Assembly: GCA_025024175.1 (NCBI GenBank)
Contig: QCXZ01000137.1
Span: forward strand, 11,966,001-12,030,000
Origin: Rhyzopertha dominica
Taxonomy: Eukaryota; Arthropoda; Insecta; Coleoptera; Bostrichidae
Reading direction: 5' to 3'
DNA length: 64,000 nucleotides
Shown here: piece after piece, positions 22,280 to 34,247 of the stretch
Numbering within the stretch: position 1 is the first letter of the stretch
Layout of the letters: each line of letters begins with the position of its first letter
Notes under the pieces: generated by a model
What the model saw: the letters and a program-made list of their open reading frames with translations, nothing else
The model's database searches: none
Told to the model about the DNA's origin: nothing
Position numbers and translations under genes: made by a program

Positions 22280-22905
22280 TTAGAATTTTGGTTTTTAGTT
22301 TTTTTAATTCCTCAGGAAGAGCAGTTTACAACTTTATGCCATAATAATTAGAAGCTGTTGTAATCCTAGCGAGACGTAAGTTAGGTTGATGAAGATGGTT
22401 CTTTTCCTGGTATCATAAGCGTGGTAATCTTTATTTACAGGTAAAAGCCTGAGCATTAGATTTAACATAGTTGTTAAGAGCTCAATAGATGAACAAAGAT
22501 GGTAGAGTAAGTAATCGTAGATCTTTGAATGAATTTCTGCAGTCATATCTGAAGTTAAAGGTTATCTACAATGCGTACCGAGCGTCTTTGTAGGGCAAAT
22601 ATTTGTTTTTAATGGAAGAGTCACCCCATAGTAACAATCCATATAAAATAATACTATACGAACATTAAACCAGAATAGGCCTTCCGCAAAATAGAGATGT
22701 TTTTATTAAGATTTTTTCTATTATTTCACTATTCGCATGCCATATCACTCTTGAATCCAGAGTGGCTCCCAGGAAATTAGAGCAATTAATACCACGTAGA
22801 TGTTGGTGACTGTCCAGGAAGAAACCTTGCCCCTTGTGCTGAAACAGAATTTATAGGCATTTAAAATAAATTGTCGATTGAAATATTTAATTCCTTAACC
22901 CATTT
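22280..22905 (-). pseudogene. Decayed non-LTR retrotransposon reverse transcriptase, C-terminal part
   Basis: Across all three minus-strand frames the landmarks of a jockey-like non-LTR RT C-terminus appear in the right order: SNFLGATLDSRVIWHANSE, then YSIILYGLLLWGDSS, then DYHAYDTRKRTIF, then YYGIKL, then LPEELKKLK. Many stops and shifts separate them. It is an inactive, 5'-truncated copy on the same strand as the Gypsy fragment next to it. Family assignment is by motif memory only. Confidence 0.6.
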
Positions 22906-23169
22906 TCTGCCTATTAAAGGTGGTCCACATTTCCTGATAACATACAATTAAGTCATGTAAATGAAGACTGGGAATGAAACAGCCACATCTGTATCAGTTT
23001 CCATGCTTTAAACGTCATCATTTATGCTTAATTTTAATTTAATGAACAGTTTATTTAAATATCTCCTGATGTGATCTATAGGAAGGTCTAACTAATCTTC
23101 GCTATACTCTTCTACTTCAAGGTTGTGCTCAAACTGGCGTTTCCGAAAAGCGGAAAGCTCAGTGAAAAC

Positions 23170-23290
23170 AAGTGCTGATATTGCGGTAGACGAAATCACA
23201 CGGCGACTGAGTGCTATTTTAAAAGCACCAAGTCTGTGCTTTCTTTGTGCAAGAAGAGGCGATCTCACAGAATAAAAACTGCCAAACTAA
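23170..23290 (+). pseudogene. Decayed Gag zinc-knuckle fragment
   Basis: The plus strand encodes a CX2CX4HX4C knuckle at 23173-23214 (YCGRRNHTATEC after an initial Cys) with a stop codon inside its first loop. A second, degraded Cys/Lys-rich segment ends in LCKKRR. This matches the spacing of the two knuckles in the Mag-like element at 3784 but lies on the strand opposite to the RT fragment at 21788. Confidence 0.45.
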
Positions 23291-24066
23291 GAAATATTTT
23301 CCTTTAGAGCGATGCAGCAGTATAATAATTTTCTTTATTTTGTATTTTGTAACTCGCCACAATACAAGTCAGCTTATCCTTTTCTAGATTTACACAGTTC
23401 CTGGAATTTGGAGAGCGTTTAAAGCAACAGCTAAACATAATTGCGAAGTTTTGCCATTTTGATATAGTTCTACATAGCATCAATTATTCAGGGATCTGTC
23501 CTAGAGTAGGTGTTATTACAAAAATTTTCGACGAGTTTGTCGTGACAGCTCCCCATAAACCAGTTTATTCCGCCCGGAGAGCTACATTTAGTCCTGCCGT
23601 CATTTTCCTTTTGCCGCGTCGGCCGTTCTTGAAACAAATTATGCAGTTCTGAGCATTTCCTGCAGAACAGTTGAGATATGGCAGGCCATTTGGTGTATAA
23701 GAGGTAACTAGAATTATAGTGCACGGGCATGAAATCCAGTTTCCTTTTATGCTACGTATTAGTACCACTGGACGCGTATGCGGCATAATTATTCGATAAC
23801 AGACATTTACTGCTAGTTTGTTACATTAATTGTCATGTGAACCAGCCTGAGTAATTATGAATAAAAAATTATGGATCTGGTTAATGTAACGAAGTGCACT
23901 CGGTATTTTGTTGTTGGTTGGGGCCCCTGCATTGCACATAACTTAGACAGCTGATGTTGTAGACCGCAGGATCACACAATTCGCATGACCGCGGGCGAAT
24001 ACCAGTTGCGTTTAGTTATGAACCAGCCGCGAATACGCGTAACTTGTTAGTTCTGCAAGAAATATT
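23291..24066. other. No gene supported
   Basis: Two overlapping minus-strand frames at about 23488-23786 are moderately protein-like but match nothing I know. They may be further retroelement debris. The last 8 bases before the next element (24067-24074, ACTAATTT) are its target duplication. Confidence 0.25.
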
Positions 24067-24150
24067 ACTAATTTACGATGGCTCTGAAGGGCCAAGCAAA
24101 AATAAAAATAAAACACGTTTTATATTTTATACATGGAAGTGAAAAGCTGT

Positions 24151-24476
24151 TAACTGGCAATTGTCAGATAGTAACTGGCAATTGTCAGATAATAACTGGC
24201 AATTGTCAGATAATAACTGGCAATTGCCAGATAGTAACTGGCAATTGTNAGATAGTAACTGGCAATTGTCAGATAATAACTGGNAATGCCAGATAGTAAC
24301 TGGCAATTGTCAGATAGTAACTGGCAATTGCCAGATAATAACTGGCAATGCCAGATACTAACTGGCAATTGTCAGATAGTAACTGGCAATTGTCAGATAA
24401 TAACTGGCAATTGCCAGTTACTATCTGACAATTGCCAGATGTTAACTGACAATTGCCAGATGTTATCTGGCAATTG
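24151..24476 (+). repeat. Left-arm 21-bp tandem array of palindromic units
   Basis: About 13 direct copies of a unit of the type ACTGGCAATTGTCAGATAGTA. The last units (about 24410-24476) are turned round. Each unit contains the near-perfect palindrome CTGGCAATTGYCAG. Two copies are 20 bp because one base of CAATTG is missing. Ns at 24249 and 24284 sit in the array. Confidence 0.9.
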
Positions 24477-26578
24477 TATACGCTAGTTATTTGACCGGCC
24501 GGCGCGGTAGGCGTATGCAAAATGTCAGAACAATCGCAATATCCAAAAAATAGTTAATTGTATAATCTAAGGGCTTATCTTAAGGGATTACATTAAATAA
24601 ACCTTCCTGCATACCCACATACATACCGCAACTTAGCTAACATTTAAAATTTAATGAATTAAAATGTAGTAAAAAATAAAAATACATATCTTTTAGATAT
24701 AAAAATGTAGAAAATCATACAAAAAGAAACATAAAATCTAAAGATTACATACCTAAATATTGCTGGTACATTTGAAATGGTCTTAAGCATTTGATAAATA
24801 GGTACCACGGTATGTTTAAAATCAGGACCAGTTGAAGTAAATAATACAATTATATAATATACCAAAAAATGTTAAATTTAACAAATATTAGGATACATAA
24901 TAAGTTACAAATGAATAATTATTGATATGCGGTTGATGATCGATAAATATCAAAGTCCCGCTCGCTTGCACAGCGGTTTATTTGTCTTTAACAGCAATTA
25001 TTTTTATTATAATAGTATTATTATGTATTACGGTTGTTAATTATTATTACTTTCGTTATACCTGTTGTATTTCCAAAGCCATTATGTTAATAACAAATTT
25101 AAATATATTTCATGATGCCAATTTCATTAATAATTAAAGTATTTATTACATTTCATATCTCAAATACACACATGTGCAGCTATCATAGAACTCAACGGTA
25201 ATCAGCTGTTGTGTATTGTATAGCACAAGTCCGCAAGTACAGGGTGAGCAAATAAGAGAGGTGGCGGGTCATATCTCATAAACCAGTAGCCCTAGAGCTT
25301 TGAGGTAAAAAAATTCTTAAGTAAAGTGGCCAAGAGAAATTGCCGGAAAATATTTTCGAGTTTCCAAAGTGACCGCTAGAGGGCGCTGTGGTACCTTCAA
25401 ATTACAAAATTAATGTTTGTGTCATTTTTAGCCTTATAAATGTCTGCGGTATTAAACATTTTAAGATTATTTGGACTAAAATCTAACATTTTTGTTTAGA
25501 ACATTTTTTGTTAAATGTCAAATAAAGGAGTGGGGGCGGGTGAATATTAATACAGAAAATTATATTTCAGGTACGCAAAACGAAAATGCAATTTTCAAAA
25601 TAAAGTCTTCACATTCATACATGGTATAAGTGAAAAGTGGAGATTAAGGTGCTGGCACACCAAATAATAATATACAAAATTTTCAAGGTAAGCACCTTCA
25701 AAATTTAGACACTAACAAAAACAACCTTAATTTTGATAATACTGAGCTTGAACATTAAAATTCCACCGATTTATAAAAAGAGGAACTGACCTTGTGGCAG
25801 TAATCGTACCGCCATTTGTCTACCATCTAAAAGGAAAATGAAGAGACATGAGGTTGTACACCTTTTAACAAACTAAAAAAACAGGACAGAACAGGTATAA
25901 TCCCGAAGTGGATTGGTAAATTACGAGAAGATATTTACAAAAATAAAATTCTCAGCAAATGTGACATAAAGGATATGTTATATGGATGTTATAATTACAG
26001 AAATAAATGTATAGGTATGTAATGTAATCTAATAAAAACAAATAAATAGGTACCTATGTTTTGTCTAAAAAATGGAACATGGATATATTCACAGTGCAAT
26101 ATAGGAGTGTCTGACATAGCCACAATCAGGTGTGTGATCGATGTTTAAATTTGTTTCATTGAGATTGCGTTAATAATAAAAACGATTCCGTCCATTTTTA
26201 TATGCCCCAATTGCAATAGGTATTCGGTATTAGTGCTGTATTCTATATTTCATGTCTTTGTTTTCTTGGATATACAACCTAGAAATAAGATAGTATGTAA
26301 TCTTTAGATTTTGTGTTTCTTTTTGTATGATTTTCTACATTTTTATATCTAAAAGATTAATAAAATATGTATTTTTATTTTTTACTACATTTTAATTAAT
26401 TTAAATTTTAAATGTTAGCTAAGTTGCGGTATGTATGTTGGTATGCAGGAAGGTTTATTTAATGTAATCCCTTAAGATAAGCCCTTAGATTATACAATTA
26501 ACTATTTTTTGGATATTGCGATTGTTCTGACATTTTGCATACGCCTACCGCGCCGGCCGGTCAAATAACTAGCGTATA

Positions 26579-26946
26579 CAATTGCCAGATGTTATCTGGC
26601 AATTGTCAGTTAACATCTGGCAATTGTCAGATAGTAACTGCCAATTGCCAGTTACTATCTGACAATTGCCAGTTAGTATCTGGCATTGCCAGTTATTATC
26701 TGACAATTGCCAGTTACTATCTGACAATTGCCAGTTAGTATCTGGCATTGCCAGTTATTATCTGGCAATTGCCAGTTACTATCTGACAATTGCCAGTTAC
26801 TATCTGGCATTGCCAGTTATTATCTGACAATTGCCAGTTACTATCTGACAATTGCCAGTTACTATCTGGCAATTGCCAGTTATTATCTGACAATTGCCAG
26901 TTATTATCTGACAATTGCCAGTTACTATCTGACAATTGCCAGTTAA
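26579..26946 (-). repeat. Right-arm 21-bp tandem array of palindromic units
   Basis: The inverted counterpart of 24151-24476, about two units longer (roughly 16 to 17 units), with the same switch of unit orientation near its inner end. The length difference between the arms shows unit gain or loss after or during duplication. Confidence 0.9.
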
Positions 26947-27029
26947 CAGCTTTTCACTTCCATATATAAAATATAAATCGTGTTTTATTTTTATTTTTGC
27001 TTGGCCCTTCAGAGCCATCGTACTAATTT

Positions 27030-27446
27030 GGTACGGTCCGGGATAACTAAATATTGATATTTTCGGAAGGGTTAATCCCAGTAAATTCAAATCAATTTAA
27101 AGATAATAACAATAATAATTATTTTTTGTACGATCAACTTGAGTAATAACGCGTCGTAGATACAAAAATCCTTTATATGAACTGTAGGTTGGAATTGCTT
27201 CCTAACGTTTCGCTAGCGCGAGTGGCAAGCTTCTTTAGAGGTCCTTCCATCTCCGGTGCTGGATGTAGACTACATATGCGCCACTTAGATTACGCTATTA
27301 TCTACGCGTAAACTATGTAATATTTTACTTTGAAAGTCTACTGTAGAAAATAGCATTGTGTAGATAAACAGAAATCTAGAAATAGTTAGCTTTTTAATGG
27401 TGTTCGGTATCGGTACTGCTCAAAACGCTGTGAATATCAATATTAT

Positions 27447-27492
<46 letters not shown>

Positions 27493-29937
27493 TAATAAAT
27501 GCATTTACTCTGCATACATACAAAACTTGTAACCAGAACAGATAAAGAATATATATATTTAGATGCAGAAATGGTTGCAATCAGAACTGAGGGATAAAGA
27601 ATCTGTCAGCACTGTTCTTCCTTGCAACCAAAAATACGAGGGCAAAAAATTAACAAATACGCTGATTACAGAGTATTAGGTACTTGAAAAAAAAAGTAGT
27701 TGGTGTTAACAAATAAATAGCTAAAGTACTAGATATAATTTCGTATTTTATTATTATTATCCCTTGTTAACTAAACGAAATACTACCTTAATTAGCGAAA
27801 TGTCTAAAGAGCAATAATTTGTTTGGGCATACGTTAATTAGAGCTGGGAGACCCGACTAAGGAGGACAAGCCTGCTGTCAAAAGCACATTGGAGCCCTCA
27901 ATCAGTGAAAGGGACTTCTCACTGAATATCTTCTTTGTGAACGCAAATAGACGAGCAATTTCATACGCTACCTTTGTTCCTTTATCGCAACCTTTTTAAT
28001 CGCAGGGCAATTTAATTGTGCTCTATAGAAGGGTATATAGTTCCCAATTTGATAGCATGTCAAAAATAGCCTTCCTAAGAATATAGTTAATGTAGTTCTG
28101 GAAGGAAAAACTTCGAAACATATTATGTTTTGTTTTCGGTGCCCAAAGTAGTAAGTAAAGGAACGGTTTGGATACTATATGCAACTTTGTAATACATATA
28201 ATACAAAAACCGTATTAAATTTTAATTTTTTTAAGGAATTCGACACATGGAGAAGCTAACAAAACAAACTAATAATAATAATAATTTCTATTGGTTTTAC
28301 GTGAAGCTACTATGCTTTAACCCTTAATGTACTCGTCTTGTATTTTATACTCGAAATCAACGCCAAAGTGCTTTATCTAAATTTTCTACGCTTGTAACTT
28401 AGAAAATTATGATTTACGCGTAAACGCCCATCAATGCGTATCACACGAGCATATCAGATAGATTTTATTAATTTATATTGCATACCAGCAAAAACTATTT
28501 AAAATTTTGTGTCAATCAGTTCGTCGTGAAAACCAAATAGAAAGTTGTAAAGATAAGACAGCTAAAATATAAAATATGTGTGTATGTTTTTTAACCAGGT
28601 ACTGACAAAATATATACCAAGCATAGATAATTTAAACAATAAGGTGATTTAGAAGAACTGTTAAAAAAGCTTCGCCGTATAGACCAACACTTGTTCACTT
28701 CAGCGCAAATTCATCCATTAGCATGTGTAAAAAAGTAGTTGCCATGAATTTTTAATAAAGACTGAAGTCAGTTTAGGATAGAAGCCATAAGCGCACTTTC
28801 CTAGGGCTGTACTCCAAGGTGCAATCTATTTCCTTAGAAGGTTTGAATTTTACGCGTCTCGTTTTATCCAGTAAGGAAGCCGCTTTATAATGTCACGTTT
28901 TAGGGTACGGCTACCGTGCCCTGACTACCGCGATGGATAAACGCGGTGTCTGAAACAAGAAAACGTGTTAAGAAAGCCGAAGGAGTTGGACGAGACGGCC
29001 AGACGGTCGCTTACCATATTTTCCACCTTTAATTACAGTTTACACATGAACTGCTAAAGTAACAAAGCATCGGTCCGTGATGGAGGACAATTTTATGCAA
29101 ATACCGTTTTAAAATTTGTATACACTCTCGCCTCGCAGTTTGATTAATGTTCCGAAGTTGCCGGTTTATAATAAGCAGAGCAGAGGAACAATTTTGTAGG
29201 AAATATCATCTGACAAATGAAATTCGGTAACAAATTGATGAATATTCCGGACCAGTTTCAAGTCAAATTAAAGTCAAACAATCTCGCAGCGGCTGTCAAC
29301 GACGCGAATACGCCTAAATAAAGATCCTTTCAAAATACTGTAGCATTCTTTACAGGCAGCGGCCCTAAGTGGCTCGAAATTACACAACTCAAAATTTACA
29401 CGGTGCGCATTTTAATGGGATGTCGGCGCGGCATGCTTATTACCCCGACAACTTGTCAAACACGATCAAGATTCGTGCAGCGTGCACTTGTGCATGGGCC
29501 AAAGGAGATAACGAAGTGTCGAGCGTGTTCTTGGAAGAACGTTTAAGTTGAAGATACGAGTGCTATCTGAAGTGACACCGCGACACTTTTTGCGAATTTT
29601 CAACCCTTTCGTTGCTACTATCAACGTAGATGTTGCATGTTAGACTGAAAATTGTTTATTGCATGAACCCTGTACTTCTACTGTTCAAACAAATACAAAT
29701 TACCAAGATATATCCTAATTATTGGTCTTGATTTTAACCAAATTTTCACATATTAGCGAAAACTTTGCACTTTTTATCATCCCTCGATGCATTTATTTAA
29801 AGAAGAATATTGTTTATAATTGGATATCGTGCCAATAGTTTCAAGCCATTATACAGCAGATACAAACATAAGCGCGGTATCTTATGTCTTAAAGGGTAAG
29901 AAGCCCTTTGCAATTTATCAACATACTTTTATTAAAA
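27030..29937. other. Intergenic DNA with one AAT microsatellite
   Basis: An (AAT)n run occupies about 27449-27490. Near 27195-27250 a segment (AACGTTTCGCTAGCGCGAG) resembles the core of the palindromic element at 58568. A GC-richer stretch at 28840-29560 has short open frames on both strands but nothing I can call. No gene supported. Confidence 0.35.
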
Positions 29938-30680
29938 CCGTTGCAAATTGAATCAATATTTCCACATCAAATTTTCAAAATAATATTTACGCTTTTATTT
30001 CTTATATTTTACGAACGATAATGAGGTTTTGAGCATTTTTTTCCACGTTCTCGTGATATTAGCAAAAATCCATAAATTTTTAAAATCGTTTTGCTCTAAT
30101 AACCCGAACTTAACAATAACATTGCAAGAGTGCTTTTCGACCAGAAATTTAATTTTCTATGTAATAGAACTTGTGGACAGGTTTAAAATCCAGGCTTTAG
30201 GAAATATTTCGAAAATATCAGAATTTTTGAAAAAAATTTAAAGCACTGTCAGAATTTATTTCCTATCTGATGGTATTTTCACTTTTTGGATAGATTAAGT
30301 TTTTTCGGAGATACTTTGGATAAACGGTTTTTTTGTAACGCTTTTTTGCTAATATCTTCTAAACAGTTTGCTGCACCGAAAATTTATAGGGAAGAATAAT
30401 ACTCACATACTAAAAGGAAAAAAATGAAAATTAGCATATCCTACTTACTTACAATAGGTTGCTTTGGGTAGCTGAGATTTATGTGCAAGCCAAATTTCAA
30501 GTTCATATGTTAAGTTTTTCGAAAGTTATCGCGTCCACACACAGACAATTTTTTGCTCAAATTTTGTTTTTGGACGTTTTCAGAGTATTTTAAATCGATT
30601 GCATAAATAAAAATTTTTGAAAATGCTTTTCGCGGTACAATTCTGCCATTCGTGATATATGGAAGAAAATAGATTACAAT
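29938..30680 (+). repeat. Dispersed repeat, copy 1 (unclassified)
   Basis: This AT-rich segment aligns along its length with 49832-50960 in the same orientation. Shared landmarks are TTGCAAATTGAA-like, TTTATTTCTTATATT, GGAAATATTTCGAAAAT, CATACTAAAAGGAAAAA and CCAAATTTCAAGTTCATAT. It has no coding capacity and no visible terminal repeats. The copies have diverged substantially, so the family is old. Family unknown. Confidence 0.6.
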
Positions 30681-31080
30681 TTGTTGGCCTACAACAATAA
30701 TTAAACAATAAGTTTGTTGAACGCAAGGGTTAAAAGTAAGAACGGGGGGGAGGGGGGGTACTTAGTAGCAGGAGCATGTATTTCAGTCTGCTCCTACAAT
30801 GGTGCTGGGACTATCTCTATGCGGTGAAGATAAAAATCATGATGAATCTGCTTGTACAGAAGTGAACAGTAGTTATATTAAAAGGGTCTGTAACAATGGC
30901 TGCAATATTAACGGTTATTCCAAAAGTAGCAGACCCAAGGAAGACATCTTCTTTGGCATGGGTTGACCTCAAAGAGTATCTTGAAGCCACCAGGGATCAT
31001 GAGTAGCCTGTTATCAACAAACTTTACGCTCAAGAAAGCAATTTAGCATTTTTTATCGGAGTACCCGAAAGAGCTACGAC

Positions 31081-31380
31081 GTAATCTTTAATTCTGTCTT
31101 CAAATTTAATGATGACCTAGAAATTGTAACAATTTATCGATCTCCCCAAGGAGATTTCGATGTACTTCTGTAGAGACCAAACTTTTTTAAATAAAACAAA
31201 TTGATTGGAACCTTGTCAGTAGCCAAACGTTGGACGCTGACAATCTTCTTCAGTACTTACCTAACATTTTGTTTCATGGTGTATACAATCACTTACCTTT
31301 AAAATTAAAAAAGTTATTGGTTAGAGTAAAACCTCCGATTTGAGAAAGGTGTGTGATAGGTTAGACGATTGCTATACATA
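31081..31380 (+). pseudogene. Decayed non-LTR retrotransposon endonuclease region
   Basis: The plus-strand frames contain FNDDLEIVTIYRSPQGDFDV, the recognisable strand of an apurinic-type endonuclease of jockey-like elements. In another frame, spaced as in intact elements, there follow DWNLVSSQTLDADNLLQYL and a basic PLKLKKL segment, the region before the RT domain. Stops and frame changes separate the parts. It could come from the same family as the RT fragment at 22280. No RT motif follows within the next kilobase. Confidence 0.5.
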
Positions 31381-32039
31381 TAATTGCTTAAACAAATTAA
31401 TGAACTTACAGAAAACTGTGCTGTAGCACACATGGATTCATATATCAGAGTTATGCCGATCTTCCTACCTCGAAAACGATAGTACCCATTCAGAAGGTTA
31501 GTAAATGCCTAAAAATTATGTGCTTGGAAATTAGAGTAACAAATATTCGTATTCTTTCCTGGGTCCCTTGTGAAAGTGTTGGTTTCACTAACAAAGTAAA
31601 ATCGTCAAAGAAATTTGCATTTTTTTATTCAATTGATTTTCTTTAAAAATAACGCGATTGTCTATTTCTAGAAATCATTTTGAAGAACGTGTTTCACGTT
31701 CATGTCAAATTAGTCAAAATCCTACAATATGATTGTTTTACTGTCAACACACTTTTAGAAATATCATGTTATTGCAACTAAAATTTAGTTGCTTTGACTA
31801 ATATTAATTGCTAAATAAATGCAACTGATGTTTAAGTGCTATACCAATGGACGATCACTATATATGGCTCAGTTTCTTTCCATTATTTAAATTATTGTAC
31901 ATACTTTCGTGTTTCTATGCTGATGATAAGGTAAATATATTGGAAGTGTTACTTGAATTTTTACATAGATAGTTGAAATATAATATTGGCGCTACATTTT
32001 TTTTGTGATATTTAACATTAACAATAACTGCAGCTACGT
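31381..32039. other. AT-rich DNA, no gene seen
   Basis: Nothing supported. It may contain further unrecognisable non-LTR debris. A G-rich low-complexity stretch lies just upstream at about 30744-30761. Confidence 0.3.
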
Positions 32040-32830
32040 GTTGCCATTAAATTAGGGTGCAATCGTTAAAATCTCGAGACAGTCACGGAACAACCAACCA
32101 ATTCTCATCTAAACAGTTTGCGATGCGGTTGAATGAGTTATTTTACCCACCACACTCATATCCATTTACTGTTCTCGACCGAAGAAGGGCATGAGTGCGG
32201 AATTCGGTTTGCCATCAGCGACATTGATCCAACGTAACATTTCCCGTGGAGTATCACGTTACGGGTTCGACCATGTGAGAACTGTGTTCACACCAGTAGG
32301 CCCGTTCTGAAAAACACGTCGTTACACGAAGTGAATGCAAATGAGAGCCAGTTCCGTTTAAGGATTTCTTAATTTTAACTCGGGACTGCAAATCGACGAG
32401 GTACATGAAATTGATCCGGTAAAGCAGCGGTCTTCGCGTATTATCCAAATCGTGAATCGTAAATACCATCAGCAGACGCAATAAATTACAGTTATTACTT
32501 CCAAATATTTATAGCGCCGTTGTCTGCTAGAATCTGCGTTTATACTGTTTAACGCGTTCTTTATTAATAACCCAGCCGGCCGTAATTTAAATCCTTTCGT
32601 CCGCTATAATTGCATTGTTTATGATATGAACGGCTAGCGAAGTATTTCCCAGTGTTTCGAAAATTTCGGTTATTTATAATTATGCAAATAATTTTGATAA
32701 ATTGTCCTCTATCACGGCCGAATTGCAATCTGTGCGCGTAAATTATGGAGTAAATTTAACGGCCAATTAGATTTTAATTGATTTATGCAAAGTGGAATTG
32801 AAAAATTCCCGTTTATTCCAGTTTTATCGC
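32040..32830. promoter_or_regulatory. Possible conserved cis-regulatory block
   Basis: Denser GC than its flanks and many homeodomain/POU-like cores: CAATTAG, TTTAATTG, ATTTATGC, TTATGCAAAT-like and TTTATAATTATGC around 32670-32790. A minus-strand frame at 32254-32481 is not protein-like. The combination is what an enhancer often looks like, but this is inference from motif density alone. Confidence 0.2.
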
Positions 32831-33516
32831 CTGGTATAAAGGAATAATGGGCACATCAAAAATTAACACGAATTTGTAAACAGAGTTTTACAATCATTTG
32901 CTCAATTGGATCCTCATGAATGAACAATGAAGTTGAAACAAGTGAATGAATTAAAAACTGCTAATTGTAATACCACGCATGTTGTCTGCAGTGTAAACTG
33001 TAACCCATTAAAATGTATTGGGGGACCTTTGTACATGACAAAGTAGCATAAAAAAGGTGTGAGTGCTGGGACTCGCGGTTGTTGTAATATGTAAACATTA
33101 CCGTGACTTTGTGAAATACATCCTATCCTATTGAATCACGCTGTTCTATGTAAAACGCGCCGCACAGGTACCATAACAACATTGCAAAATCTTGATATGC
33201 AAATGACAAGTACATGCTTAAAAATTGAAAACTGATCCATGCTCTCAAACTTCAAGTGTAATCCACATAATTCTTTTACTGTAAAGTGCTTTCAACTAAC
33301 AGGTAGTCATCGTCAGTACAAAAAAGGTCAAAACATAGAAAAAAGAAACTTTTATAAATCGATTTACATAGTAAAAAAAATAGAAACAAGCAAACTTGAC
33401 TACAAACCAAAAGTAACCTACATGCCAGCAACACAAACGTAATATTAATTTAGATCAAATGTGTAGTTTAAAACAGGACAAATGAAATTACAAAAATCAT
33501 TTAAAATAGTAAAATG
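32831..33516. other. AT-rich DNA, no gene seen
   Basis: No supported feature. Confidence 0.3.
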
Positions 33517-33767
33517 TTGTTCGCTAACAATTTTATAGATTTCTAAAATTTCCAAAAACTTTAATTATGAAGATTTACTTCACAAATGTAATGAATAATA
33601 TTCAACAATAAATGGTTAGCTAACGAAGAATTTGTTGTTACAATATCTGTATTTTTATACTTATCGAATTGTTTTAGTTTAATTTAAAGTAATTACATTT
33701 GTGCAGTAAATCTTCAAAATTAAATTTTTTGGAAACTTTAGAAATCTGTAAAATTGTTAACGAACAA
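33517..33767. repeat. Palindromic MITE-like inverted repeat
   Basis: Two 76-bp arms (33517-33592 and 33692-33767) are imperfect inverted copies, starting TTGTTCGCTAACAATTTTA and ending with the complement. The loop is about 100 bp. The outer flanks show no clear target duplication. No coding capacity. Confidence 0.75.
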
Positions 33768-34179
33768 AAGCCTTCTTTAAGAAGCAAGTAGATTTGTGCA
33801 GTCACAGGGCCTAACGGCTGAAACAGAAAGTTATTTTTATTAGGAGGTAAAAAGTGCCTAACCTGAGGATCGAATGGTCGAACAGGTGTAATTNGCGATA
33901 AACAAAAGAGTTTTTGGAGCTAATGAAGTAACTGTTCGAAGTTAGCTATTCGACTGCGCTTTGCAAGAATTGTAAAAAGTTTTTCGTTATCTTTCATATT
34001 CAGATGAAGGATGGGATGGAAGTCTCCGACTATACACGAAGTATAGTCGTTATGGAAAGGTGCATTACAAACTAAATCGCTTAAACGAGATAATAGGTAA
34101 TGGACGCAATGTCTAGGTTTTTTCGGAAAAGCAGGCTAAGTTCAAATAATAATGCTGAGTGTGAGCTTAACTCGAACGC

Positions 34180-34247
34180 TCCGGTGGAGTAATGTAACAT
34201 ACCAGAGTACCGTTCTAGAGATTCGGGTTTGAGTTTGAGCGAGTTAC
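34180..34247 (+). repeat. Diverged tRNA-like repeat, third copy
   Basis: CCGGTGGAGTAATGTAACAT, then CGTTCTAGAGATTCGGGTT, ending GAGCGAGTTAC. It follows the unit at 2850-2924 block by block with small gaps. Box B has decayed (GGGTTTGAG), so it is unlikely to be transcribed. Confidence 0.4.

Larger units (their letters stand above)
24075..27021. mobile_element. Foldback-type transposon with long inverted arms
   Basis: A 2947-bp element flanked by a perfect 8-bp duplication ACTAATTT (24067-24074 and 27022-27029). Its ends are inverted copies starting ACGATGGCTCTGAAGGGCC. The left arm runs 24075-24752 and the right arm 26293-27021. They stay recognisably complementary through a 21-bp tandem array, a unique segment containing CCGGCCGGCGCGG, and an AT-rich tail. 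The middle (about 24753-26292) has no transposase-like frame, so the copy is non-autonomous. The structure (long arms with internal tandem repeats) is that of foldback elements. The 8-bp duplication would fit P or hAT relatives, but the terminal bases match no superfamily I can name. Confidence 0.85.

Noticed and set aside
24151..24476. CRISPR-like regular array
   Set aside because: Units are contiguous 21-bp palindromes with no unique spacers, in a eukaryotic foldback element with an inverted partner array.
24078..27090. Repetitive open frames encoding QIVTGNC-like or YYLTIAS-like peptides
   Set aside because: They only translate the 21-bp tandem unit, whose length is a multiple of three, and occur on both strands.
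27449..27490. Functional significance of the AAT run
   Set aside because: Ordinary trinucleotide microsatellite in non-coding DNA.
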